From Bacteroidota bacterium (GTDB lineage Bacteria; Bacteroidota; Bacteroidia; NS11-12g; UBA955): a stretch of DNA of 59,660 nt. Numbering within the stretch: position 1 is the stretch's first letter; the number at the start of each line of letters is the position of its first letter. The stretch lies in assembly GCA_947496065.1 (NCBI GenBank), contig CANMBF010000013.1, positions 1 to 59,660 on the forward strand, in the 5' to 3' direction. Below the pieces are notes generated by a model. That model saw only the letters and a program-made list of their open reading frames with translations. It ran no database searches and was not told the DNA's origin. Both the position numbers and the translations under genes were made by a program. This document shows positions 27,762-35,848 of the stretch, piece after piece.

Positions 27762-28172
27762 TTAATTTCTCACTGCAATTTTGGTGGCCAAATAGGCCAT
27801 TGGCATATAAGCCAAGGCTAAATCTAAAATGGTGAACCAAATAGGAGAAGGCAGCATAAAAACAGCAGCCGTTCCACCTAATAAAAAATAGACACCGATG
27901 CCATATGCCAATTTCTTTTGATGGGTTGCACCAAAAAATGAGGCAATGATGGCGCCAGTTAATGTACCCAAAGCATGGGCTAAAAACGGCATTAAAAAAT
28001 GCTTGGGTTCAAATAAATGAATAGTTGATTTTAAGCCTTCAATGGTACTTGCATCTGCTCCATTTGGAGGTGGAATAATGGTGCCGCTGATTTTGATAAT
28101 GCCCATGTTGACAATACTGCCAAGCAAAATGCCTGCAATGCAAGCCAATATGTTGCGAAGGATTGGATTCAT
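27762..28172 (-). CDS. Conserved integral membrane protein
   Basis: 136 residues from ATG 28172 (MNPILRNILACIAG), with about four membrane helices: 4-25, a second after the polar loop PPPNGADASTIEG (FLMPFLAHALGTLTGAIIASF), then YGIGVYFLLGGTAAVFML and IWFTILDLALAYMPMAYL. Similar small proteins are widespread, but I know of no function. The frame stays open to 28196; the internal ATG gives a cleaner membrane start. Confidence 0.75.
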   Translation of the reverse strand: MNPILRNILACIAGILLGSIVNMGIIKISGTIIPPPNGADASTIEGLKSTIHLFEPKHFLMPFLAHALGTLTGAIIASFFGATHQKKLAYGIGVYFLLGGTAAVFMLPSPIWFTILDLALAYMPMAYLATKIAVRN

Positions 28173-28260
28173 ATGAAGGATGATTAGTTTTAACAAACAT
28201 ACTCATATTTTTTAAGCAAAACAATGCCATTTGGTTTGATGATGGCACTTTATAAGGCCA

Positions 28261-28300
28261 TATAAAAACCCCTTCTAAATTTTTAGAAGGGGTTTTTATA
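28261..28300. terminator. Bidirectional terminator after the RND operon
   Basis: Nearly perfect 19-bp stem with CCCCTTCT/AGAAGGGG flanked by A5 and T5 runs, 8 bp after the stop of the RND transporter gene. Confidence 0.9.
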
Positions 28301-28307
28301 AAGTTTA

Positions 28308-31300
28308 TTAATAATCCAAATCACCATAATCAATTTTGGTGCGTTTAATCCAAATTACAAAACGCAAGATTAAAATAAGGAAAGGAATATACATTAACAC
28401 GGTGGGCACTTGAAAATGATTTAAAATAATCACCGATTTTCTTTTTAATCTCTCGGCAATTAAATACATACTCGGAATTAACAACAAGGTTAAGATGGTG
28501 GCAAAGAACAATCCAAAAATCATGGTCCAGCTGAGCGGTCCGAAGAATGTTACGTTGTCGCCACCAAAGAAAATATGTGGATTCAATTCGGTTAATAAAG
28601 TACCGAAGTTAATGTTCAAACCAACCGCTAAAGGAATTAAACCTAAGATAGCAGCCGTAGCCGTTAATATAACGGGTGTCATACGGGTTCTGCCAGCTTC
28701 AATAGTCGCATCGTATAAATTCATACCACCCTCGCGCGAGAATTCTGCAAACTCTACGAGTAGGATGCCATTCCTAACCACTATACCGCCTAGGGCAATA
28801 ATACCCACACCGGTCATTACAATACTCATTTCCATTTTGAAAATAGAAACACCAATTAACACACCAATGATACTCAATACAATTTCTGAAAGGATAATCA
28901 AAGGTTTGCCCAGTGAGTTAAATAAGCCCACCAAAACTAGCATCATCAAACCAATAGCGGTTAACATGGCGCCACCTAAGAAACTCATCGTAGCAGCTTG
29001 TTCTTCTTTGTCGCCAGCAAATTTAACTTCTACTTCGCCCGTTGGTTTGTAGTTTTCCATTGCTGCTTGTACTTTGGCAACTACTTCATTTGGATTGAAC
29101 CCTTCTTTCACATCAGATGATAAAGTGATGACACGTTTGTCGTTTTTGCGTTTGATCCCCGCATAGGTATAATCGTATCGCACATCGCAGAAGGCAGATA
29201 CAGGTACACTTCGAATGACACCACCCATGGTCATATCGCGGTAAGTAATTTTTAAATTTCGCAAAGTTTCAATGTCTACTCTTTGGTCTGATTTATATCT
29301 TAGTTGAATAGGGTATTCATCGTCAACATCTCTGAATTTAGAGGCTTCGATACCATAAACAGCACCGCGAATTTCCATTGCCAATTGATAAGCTGAGATG
29401 CCTTCGCGCAAGGCCCTTTCTCTATCGATATCAAATACAATTTCTGGTTTGTTGCTTACGAAATCTGATTTCAAATTGTCAACACCTTCAATTTTTGAAT
29501 TGTTGATGAATTTTCTAACATTGTCAGCATTGCTCACCAATTGATCAAAATCTTCACCTATGATTTCTAAACTGATGGGTTTAGGTGTTGGAGGTCCGCT
29601 TTGTTCTTTGTTGACCGCAATTTCTGCGGCCGGAATATCCCACTTCAATGCTTGTAATTTTTTCAAGTAATCGGTTGTAGAAACACCATGGCGTTTTTCA
29701 AATTCAACAAAAGCAATCGCAATTTTACCTTTGTTTGGATAAGAGTTCATATCACCATCACGAGGGTCCGTAACACCAATGGTTACGTTACTAATCATCG
29801 ACTCAACAACAGGGTCGTTCTTTTTAATAACAGTATTCACCTTTGCTTCAACTTTACGCATAATCGCGTTGGTCACCGCAGGGTCGGTGCCTTCTGGTAA
29901 TTTAACATAGACATACACATTGTTTGGGTCGCCACCTGGAAAAAATACCACTTTCGGTCCACGAACTATGAAGAACACGATAGAAGCAAAGAAAAGAATA
30001 ATGACATATAAAACGGGTCGCCAAGGTTTACGCAAACACCATACTAATAACTTGGTATAATTATTTATAATGCCTGGCCATATTCTGAATTGCCATGCCT
30101 CAATTACTTTGTATAACCACAGCCTGTTTAATATAAGGAAGAAGGCCAGGAAGACTACAAAATTACCTGCACCAATATTGCCAGATACATAAGCGATAAG
30201 TGCAACAACGGCATATAAAATTAGTTGTAAACGCGCTTTGCGTGTAAGCTTGCCATATTGTTGTTTTTCTTCTTCGTGCGATTTCATAAAATCAACCGCA
30301 AAAACTGGGTTAATAATATAAGCCACGAACAAGGAAGCCAACAAGGATATGATTAAAGTAACAGGAATAAAGTACATGAATTTACCGATGATACCACTCC
30401 AAAACACCAATGGAATAAATGGTGCAAGTGTTGTAATGGTGCCCGATAATACAGGTAAGAATACTTCACCAACCGCCATTTTAGCCGCGGTTTTAATGTC
30501 CCGCTTACCATTGTCAAAGAGCCGATGTGTATTTTCAATAACTACAATGGCATCATCTACCACAATACCCAAAGCGAGAATAAAGGAGAACAACACCATC
30601 ATGTTAAAGGTGAAGCCAATGCTTGGCATAATTAAGAAGGCTATGAACATTGAAAGTGGCACTGATAGTGCAACGAATAAAGCATTGGTAACACCCATGA
30701 AGAACATCAATACAATGGTTACTAAAATAAAGCCAATGATAATGGTGTTAATCAAATCGGTTAACATCACCTTGGTTTTATTGCTTTGGTCGCCGCTTAC
30801 TGTTACATCTAATCCTTTCGGAAATTCTTTTACTTTCATGTCCTTAATGATGGCTTGAATTTTATCGGCCGCATCAATTAAGTTTTCGCCGGAGCGTTTA
30901 ATCACATTCAGTGTGATTACATTTTTACCATTTGAACTTGAGTAACTTTCTTTTTCTTTATAAGTATCTACTACTTCGGCAAAGTCTCTGATAGATAATT
31001 TTGCGCCAGAAGCGGATGTAACAATGATGTCCTCAATTTCTTTAGGATCTTGGAATTCACTCTTAATACTCAAAGTTGGTTTCATGCCATTGATGGGCAC
31101 ACTGCCGCCATTGATGGTCATGTTTTCTGAAGAGATGGCGCGTTGAACATCGGCCAGTGTAAGTTGTGCAGCTTGTAATTTGTAAACATCAATGTTCACT
31201 TGAATTTCTCTTTCAAGTGCACCCACTAATTTTACCTCAGTAATTTCTCTCAAGCCTTCCACACGGTCTTGTAAATCCTCTGCATATTTTTTCAATTTTT

Positions 31301-31772
31301 TCAAATCGTATTTGCCAGAGATGTTGATGTACATGATGGGCATTTCAGAGAACGCAACCTCTTTGATCATCGGTTCTTTGGTAAGGGTTGCAGGCATGTC
31401 GCCACGGGCAGCATCTACAGCATCTTTTACACGTTGTTTGGCCACCTCAACTTTAACATCTGTATGGAATTCAACCGTGATGACAGAAACATCTTGTAAA
31501 GAAGTACTATTGAATTTTTTGACACCTGATAAGGCTTTCAATTTTTTCTCTATCGGTTTGGTAATGGTATTTTCAATATTGGTAGGAGAGTTACCACCAT
31601 TAATAGTATTAATATAAATGGTTGGGACAGTAATGTCGGGGAAGTTTTCTTTTGGCAACGAATTGTATGCCATGATACCTGCAAGGGTGATAAAAATAGT
31701 TACTAAATAAATGGTAATTTTATTATCAATGGCCCAACTGGAGGGTTTAAATTCTTTTATTTTATCTAACAT
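28308..31772 (-). CDS. RND-family multidrug efflux permease (AcrB-like)
   Basis: Inner-membrane proton-driven pump of a tripartite efflux system. 1154 residues, about 110 longer than AcrB. The N-terminal helix is followed by the porter domain (PKENFPDITVPTIYI), the proton-relay pair in LGIVVDDAIVVIENT, a second porter domain and the final helices (GIIALGGIVVRNGILLVEFA). Two extra hydrophobic segments lie near residues 505-560 (LILYAVVALIAYVSG, VVFLAFFLILNRLWLY). An extra C-terminal helix ends in WIKRTKIDYGDLDY. Such insertions occur in Bacteroidota homologues. It lies 41 bp downstream of the membrane fusion gene in a tetR-tolC-MFP-RND operon. Confidence 0.95.
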   Translation of the reverse strand: MLDKIKEFKPSSWAIDNKITIYLVTIFITLAGIMAYNSLPKENFPDITVPTIYINTINGGNSPTNIENTITKPIEKKLKALSGVKKFNSTSLQDVSVITVEFHTDVKVEVAKQRVKDAVDAARGDMPATLTKEPMIKEVAFSEMPIMYINISGKYDLKKLKKYAEDLQDRVEGLREITEVKLVGALEREIQVNIDVYKLQAAQLTLADVQRAISSENMTINGGSVPINGMKPTLSIKSEFQDPKEIEDIIVTSASGAKLSIRDFAEVVDTYKEKESYSSSNGKNVITLNVIKRSGENLIDAADKIQAIIKDMKVKEFPKGLDVTVSGDQSNKTKVMLTDLINTIIIGFILVTIVLMFFMGVTNALFVALSVPLSMFIAFLIMPSIGFTFNMMVLFSFILALGIVVDDAIVVIENTHRLFDNGKRDIKTAAKMAVGEVFLPVLSGTITTLAPFIPLVFWSGIIGKFMYFIPVTLIISLLASLFVAYIINPVFAVDFMKSHEEEKQQYGKLTRKARLQLILYAVVALIAYVSGNIGAGNFVVFLAFFLILNRLWLYKVIEAWQFRIWPGIINNYTKLLVWCLRKPWRPVLYVIILFFASIVFFIVRGPKVVFFPGGDPNNVYVYVKLPEGTDPAVTNAIMRKVEAKVNTVIKKNDPVVESMISNVTIGVTDPRDGDMNSYPNKGKIAIAFVEFEKRHGVSTTDYLKKLQALKWDIPAAEIAVNKEQSGPPTPKPISLEIIGEDFDQLVSNADNVRKFINNSKIEGVDNLKSDFVSNKPEIVFDIDRERALREGISAYQLAMEIRGAVYGIEASKFRDVDDEYPIQLRYKSDQRVDIETLRNLKITYRDMTMGGVIRSVPVSAFCDVRYDYTYAGIKRKNDKRVITLSSDVKEGFNPNEVVAKVQAAMENYKPTGEVEVKFAGDKEEQAATMSFLGGAMLTAIGLMMLVLVGLFNSLGKPLIILSEIVLSIIGVLIGVSIFKMEMSIVMTGVGIIALGGIVVRNGILLVEFAEFSREGGMNLYDATIEAGRTRMTPVILTATAAILGLIPLAVGLNINFGTLLTELNPHIFFGGDNVTFFGPLSWTMIFGLFFATILTLLLIPSMYLIAERLKRKSVIILNHFQVPTVLMYIPFLILILRFVIWIKRTKIDYGDLDY

Positions 31773-31813
31773 GGGGTTATCTGTTATGTCTAACTTTTGT
31801 ATTGTTGGAACGT

Positions 31814-32929
31814 TTATTTTTTAACAGTGATTTTATCACCTTCGTTAATTAAATCATACCCTTCGATAATTAATTGATCGCCTTCAATGAGTCCTGAAAT
31901 AATTTGTGCATAACCATTGTATTCTTTGCCGATTGTGATTACTTTTTTGACAGCTACACCGTTTTCTTCAACCAATACAAAATTCTCGTTATTGCTTTTT
32001 TGAATGTAGCGAATTGGCACGATCATTTCTGGCTTATTAGATTGATAATCGTTGATTTTAATTTTAGCCACCATGTTAGGGTGGTAGTTTTTGTTGTTAG
32101 CCAATAACACCTCAACACCAAACGTTCTATTCAGTGGATTGATAGCGCGCGATGCGTAATTTACTTTTGATGAAAGTGAGTCGTTGATGTCTGGGAAATA
32201 GATTAAAACAGTGTTACCTGTTTTTACCCTTTGAGAATAGCTTTCTGCAACATCTGCTTTTACTTTTAAGTTCGAGAAATTTACAACATTAATAGCATTC
32301 ATGCCTGGCATAATGGTTTGTGCCAATTTAATGTTAACCGCATCTACAGTGCCGCTGATTGGCGAAATAATTTTGCTCATGCGCAATTGCTCTTGCATCA
32401 AACTTATTTTTTTCTCTAAGCTTTCTTTGGTGGTTTTAGCCTGTAGGAATTGTATTTCAGTACCTATTTTATGGTTCCATAAATTTTGTTGTTTTTGAAA
32501 CACTTGTTTAGATAAATCGAGGTTGGTTTGTAAATCCGAAATTTGTTGGTAGATGGCACTTGCATCGGTTTCTGCTAATACTTGTCCTTTGCTAACCTCT
32601 TGACCAACTTTTACGTTGATTTTTGTTACCATGCCACCCATTTGAGAAGAAAGCGATACGTTCTCATCTGCATCTACACGGCCTTGTATTTCAATATATG
32701 TTTTAAAAATACTAGGCGCCAATGCCATGGTAGTAACTTCAGATACTTTGTCAACTTTCGCTGATGTATCGAGTTTAGCAATTTCTTCTTCAAGTTTTTT
32801 AATCTTTTCTTGCGTGGCAGTCAAACCAGATTTTAAACCTTCAAGTTCTTTTTTCTTTTTTGCGAGTTGATCAGAATTACATGCAGTTAATAAAAGTGCT
32901 GCAACAATGATGGATACTAAAGTCTTCAT
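31814..32929 (-). CDS. RND efflux membrane fusion protein (lipoprotein)
   Basis: 371 residues, the periplasmic adaptor between the RND pump and TolC. A lipoprotein signal MKTLVSIIVAALLLTAC with lipobox Cys17 is followed by a short coiled coil (AKKKKELEGLKSGLTATQEK). A biotinyl-lipoyl-like half-motif (INVKVGQEVSKGQVLAETDA), the alpha-hairpin, the second lipoyl half (MSKIISPISGTVDAVNIK) and the beta-barrel and membrane-proximal domains follow. Gene order and spacing show it works with the adjacent RND and TolC genes. Confidence 0.95.
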   Translation of the reverse strand: MKTLVSIIVAALLLTACNSDQLAKKKKELEGLKSGLTATQEKIKKLEEEIAKLDTSAKVDKVSEVTTMALAPSIFKTYIEIQGRVDADENVSLSSQMGGMVTKINVKVGQEVSKGQVLAETDASAIYQQISDLQTNLDLSKQVFQKQQNLWNHKIGTEIQFLQAKTTKESLEKKISLMQEQLRMSKIISPISGTVDAVNIKLAQTIMPGMNAINVVNFSNLKVKADVAESYSQRVKTGNTVLIYFPDINDSLSSKVNYASRAINPLNRTFGVEVLLANNKNYHPNMVAKIKINDYQSNKPEMIVPIRYIQKSNNENFVLVEENGVAVKKVITIGKEYNGYAQIISGLIEGDQLIIEGYDLINEGDKITVKK

Positions 32930-32967
32930 TTTGTGAATAATATTGGGGTGGTTATGATTTTTACTAA

Positions 32968-34293
32968 TTAATTGAATTTGGTGGGTTGTCCCATGGAGGT
33001 GTTGTAATCGATTTTAGCAATGATTAAATCGTATAGCGCATTGAGGTAATTGGTTTGTGCATTCTTTTGATCTTGGGTAGCAGTGGTTACTTCAAGATTA
33101 CTGCCTACACCCTCTTTGTATTTAATCATGGTAATGTTTACAATCTTATCGGCCAAGGCTAGGTTTTCTTTTTGTTGTAATACATATTCTTCTGCCCGCA
33201 AGTATTTTTGCTTGGCTTGAAAAACTTCGAGGGTCAATAAATTTTCTACATTAGCAATCGAATTTTCGGTTTTTATTTGGGTAATTTTTGCTTTTTGTAT
33301 TTTGGCATTGTTGCCAAATCCTCCAAACACTGGCACACTTAATTGTACTGCCAAGAAATAATTATCATACCATTTGCTGTAATTAACAGTTTCGCCAAAG
33401 GTGCTTTGTTGGTAAGAGAAAGCACTAGCTAAGCTTGGATATTTGCCGTATTGGTAGCGTTGAACATCGTATTTGTTAAGCAACAATTGTTGTTGCAAAA
33501 TTTGGTATTCGGCACGGTTGCTTAATTTCAAATCGCTGGTATCAGTAACTGTATATTTCTCATTAATCAAATTAATATCATCCATCAATTTCATCGCTTG
33601 TTCTGGATTCATACCCATTTTCGATTTCAATAAAGCCAATACAATTTGGTATTGGTCATTTAATTTATGTTGGGTAATGGTAATATTATTGAGTTGTAAT
33701 TTCAAGCGGTCAACATCTAACGATTCTGCAAAACCTTCTATGTTTAAAGCAGAAGTTTGTTTGTAAAGCGAATTAATGGTGTTGTAACTATTGCCTACCA
33801 ATTTGATGTTTTCTAAAGTGATGAGCGCCATAAAATAAGTTTTAGAAACATCCGTACGAATGTCTAACTCGCTTTTGTAAGCTAATTTTCTAGACATTTC
33901 TGTAAATTCACCTGCTGCTTTTAATCCGAGAAAATATGAACCATCTAGCATCAACCAAGTAACATTTAATGCTGCTTGGGTGGTGTACTTATTACCAATT
34001 CTGATGGGGGTGGGGATACCATTGATTGGAAATACAAAAACTTGTTTTTGTATCGCGTCTTGCATTTGAACATTGATTTTTGCCTGCGGAATACCGATGG
34101 ATTTTACCTCTTTTACTTGCTGCTGTGCATAAGCCACATCGGCTATAGCATTTTTGTAATTGGGGTTGTTGGTCAAGGCGTAATCAATGGCTTGCTGTAA
34201 GCTAAAAGAGAGCGTATCGGCTGTCTTTTTGTTTTGACTGTAAATATTCGCGCTGGTAGCCAGAATAAATACGAATAGCAATGTATGTTTCAT
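32968..34293 (-). CDS. TolC-family outer-membrane efflux protein
   Basis: 441 residues. It has a signal peptide (LLFVFILATSANIYS) and two OEP repeats, each of long helices: SLQQAIDYALTNNPNYKNAI at about 30-50 begins the first, and the second begins near residue 250. The C-terminal ATQDQKNAQTNYLNALYDLI is typical of TolC. It forms the outer-membrane channel of the efflux pump encoded downstream. Its ATG shares one base with the stop of the tetR gene (TAATG), so translation is coupled. Confidence 0.94.
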   Translation of the reverse strand: MKHTLLFVFILATSANIYSQNKKTADTLSFSLQQAIDYALTNNPNYKNAIADVAYAQQQVKEVKSIGIPQAKINVQMQDAIQKQVFVFPINGIPTPIRIGNKYTTQAALNVTWLMLDGSYFLGLKAAGEFTEMSRKLAYKSELDIRTDVSKTYFMALITLENIKLVGNSYNTINSLYKQTSALNIEGFAESLDVDRLKLQLNNITITQHKLNDQYQIVLALLKSKMGMNPEQAMKLMDDINLINEKYTVTDTSDLKLSNRAEYQILQQQLLLNKYDVQRYQYGKYPSLASAFSYQQSTFGETVNYSKWYDNYFLAVQLSVPVFGGFGNNAKIQKAKITQIKTENSIANVENLLTLEVFQAKQKYLRAEEYVLQQKENLALADKIVNITMIKYKEGVGSNLEVTTATQDQKNAQTNYLNALYDLIIAKIDYNTSMGQPTKFN

Positions 34294-34925
34294 TATTGCA
34301 AGGTTAGATTGGTTAATGTTTTTTTATTTTTATTAAAGTATTGTAGGCCTTCTTCGGTGCAGATGGCGTGAAAATGATAATTGATAAGCGCAGCATATTT
34401 TTCAGGAAAACTTTTGTTTTTTGAATGACCAACATGCCCATCGATGCTGGTGTATACAAGGTTCATGTACATACTAGCCGTTAATTCTACAGGAATGTCT
34501 TTTCTGTAGAATTTTTGTTTAATGCCAGTGCTTAAATTATTGGAGACTTGCACAAACATGGTTCTCTCGCGGTGCTCGGTTAATAAGTCGAAGGTTTCCG
34601 GGTGAAATTTTTTAAGATCGAAGAGCAAGCCTTCGCTTACCTCGTTGTGCAAGAGTATCATCATATCAGCAATTTTTAAGATTTGCTGAATGGCGTTTTC
34701 TTCTTTCGACATAACGGTTTGTACCATTTGATCTATTTCTTCTAGGTGGATACTGATGGTTTTTTTTACTAAATCATCTTTATCAGCTACATATTGGTAC
34801 AAAGTCTTTTTGGAGATACTTAATTCCCTTGCTACATCATCCATTGTAATACTTCGGATGCCATAGCGCATGAATAATTTTTGCGATATCTGACAAATTC
34901 TAATTAACATTTTTTGGTAGTGCAA
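34293..34925 (-). CDS. TetR/AcrR-family repressor of the efflux operon
   Basis: 210 residues. The N-terminal helix-turn-helix (about 10-55: LFMRYGIRSITMDDVARELS then KKTLYQYVADKDDLVKK) is the TetR DNA-binding domain; the C-terminal helices would bind the inducer. It is the first gene of the tetR-tolC-MFP-RND operon with 1-bp overlap to tolC, so it is likely an autorepressor that senses a pump substrate. A weak -7-like element (TATTTTG) lies just upstream; no operator palindrome stands out. Confidence 0.9.
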   Translation of the reverse strand: MHYQKMLIRICQISQKLFMRYGIRSITMDDVARELSISKKTLYQYVADKDDLVKKTISIHLEEIDQMVQTVMSKEENAIQQILKIADMMILLHNEVSEGLLFDLKKFHPETFDLLTEHRERTMFVQVSNNLSTGIKQKFYRKDIPVELTASMYMNLVYTSIDGHVGHSKNKSFPEKYAALINYHFHAICTEEGLQYFNKNKKTLTNLTLQ

Positions 34926-35478
34926 AATAATGTTAAATAAACCGAGGAAACAAATTTGATTTCGAAAGTTTCCGCAGTTTATTGATGAACCTTGTTTTTT
35001 ATCGGATTAAAAATTCATGGTTTGTTAAGGAGGAAATGACTTTTTTCAAATTGTATGCTAAAGCGGTGCGAATTTACGAACCTTATTTTAATATAAAGTT
35101 AAATTCTTTGTATTTGAAAGTGAGATTTTTAATAAACAAAAAAGCTACTTAAAAAAATAAGTAGCTTCTTTGCATCAGCATATAACATGGGGAATTGCAA
35201 AAACAGAATTTACAATCACATTTAATAGATAGACGCAATGGTTTTAAAAAAGTTGCAATGGGGGGTGATTAATGACGGAAAAATGACAGAGAAACAATAT
35301 GATAATGAGTTAATTTGATAATTTGATAATGATGAAAGTCCTGCTATTATTAGATGTTGTGATTATGTTTAGGTTTTTACCTTTGATTGAAAATGTTAGG
35401 GGGATGTGAGTCTAAAATTATATTTTTCGAAAAAGCGATTCTTCATATTATCAAATTATATTTGCGCTAGTAAATAAA
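34926..35478. other. 553-bp AT-rich intergenic region
   Basis: No coding frame is convincing. It contains a 10-bp hairpin at 35142-35151/35158-35167 (AAGCTACTTA/TAAGTAGCTT) followed on the minus strand by a T run, several GATAAT repeats near 35297-35330, and the tRNA-Arg promoter box at its right end. The hairpin looks like a minus-strand terminator, but no gene precedes it on that strand, so a short unannotated transcript cannot be excluded. Confidence 0.6.
35457..35464 (+). promoter_or_regulatory. -7 box of tRNA-Arg
   Basis: TATATTTG, a perfect TAnnTTTG, 14 bases before the tRNA 5' end. Confidence 0.65.
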
Positions 35479-35550
35479 GGCTTTATAGTTCAATGGATAG
35501 AACGAGGGTTTCCGAAGCCCTAAATTCAGGTTCGATCCCTGATAAAGCCA
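35479..35550 (+). tRNA. tRNA-Arg (anticodon CCG)
   Basis: 72 nt. Acceptor GGCTTTA/TAAAGCC (7 bp), D arm GTTC/GAAC, anticodon stem AGGGT/GCCCT with loop TTCCGAA (anticodon CCG at 35512-35514) and T arm TCAGG-TTCGATC-CCTGA. Discriminator A at 35550. CCA is not encoded. Confidence 0.97.
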
Positions 35551-35680
35551 CAAGCTCTTTTTGATTGCTGCCGAAGGCAGCAATTTTTGTTTGGAGGACT
35601 TTGAAAATTTATTTTCAAAAGGCCTTCCAACAAAAATTGCAAAAATGCCATGCATTTTTAAGCAATCAAAAAGCGCTTGT
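35550..35680. repeat. Cloverleaf-like nested inverted repeat abutting tRNA-Arg
   Basis: The outer stem pairs 35550-35569 with 35661-35680 (19 of 20 positions). Inside are arm 1 (35565-35572/35576-35583, loop GAA), arm 2 of 61 nt (35580-35591 paired with 35629-35640, and 35600-35607 with 35612-35619) and arm 3 (35641-35648/35652-35659, loop CAT). Arms 1 and 2 share bases at the junction. The block starts at the tRNA discriminator base. Its plan matches the block at 186-324, although the sequences differ. Confidence 0.85.
35565..35592 (+). terminator. Intrinsic terminator of tRNA-Arg
   Basis: 8-bp stem TTGCTGCC/GGCAGCAA with loop GAA, then TTTTTGTTT, 15 bp after the tRNA. Confidence 0.85.
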
Positions 35681-35686
35681 TAGGCA

Positions 35687-35762
35687 CCCTATGGCAGAGA
35701 AAGCTCGAAATGAAAATTACGGGTTTTATTGCCAATTTGGGTCGAGCTTTCACGCCATAGGG
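35687..35762. repeat. Two-stage inverted repeat (9 + 9 bp)
   Basis: CCCTATGGC (35687-35695) pairs with GCCATAGGG (35754-35762). After a small internal loop, AAAGCTCGA (35700-35708) pairs with TCGAGCTTT (35742-35750), enclosing a 33-nt loop. It resembles the outer-stem/internal-loop/inner-stem plan of the hairpins at 9602-9693. It lies between the cloverleaf and the convergent T9SS gene. Confidence 0.8.
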
Positions 35763-35848
35763 CTAGCCCCGAGAGGCACAACGCAGTTATCCCTGATAAA
35801 GCGGGTTGTATTTAATACAATGGAAAACTCCATCCAAAAAAGGGTGAA

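Larger units (their letters stand above)
35535..35802. repeat. 14-bp direct repeat of the tRNA-Arg 3' part
   Basis: ATCCCTGATAAAGC occurs in the tRNA T-arm/acceptor at 35535-35548 and again at 35789-35802, 254 bp downstream. The interval holds the nested inverted repeats described separately. This resembles the att duplication left by tRNA-targeted integration. However, the repeat has its own small palindrome (TTATC-CCT-GATAA in the second copy), which weakens that reading. Confidence 0.6.
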
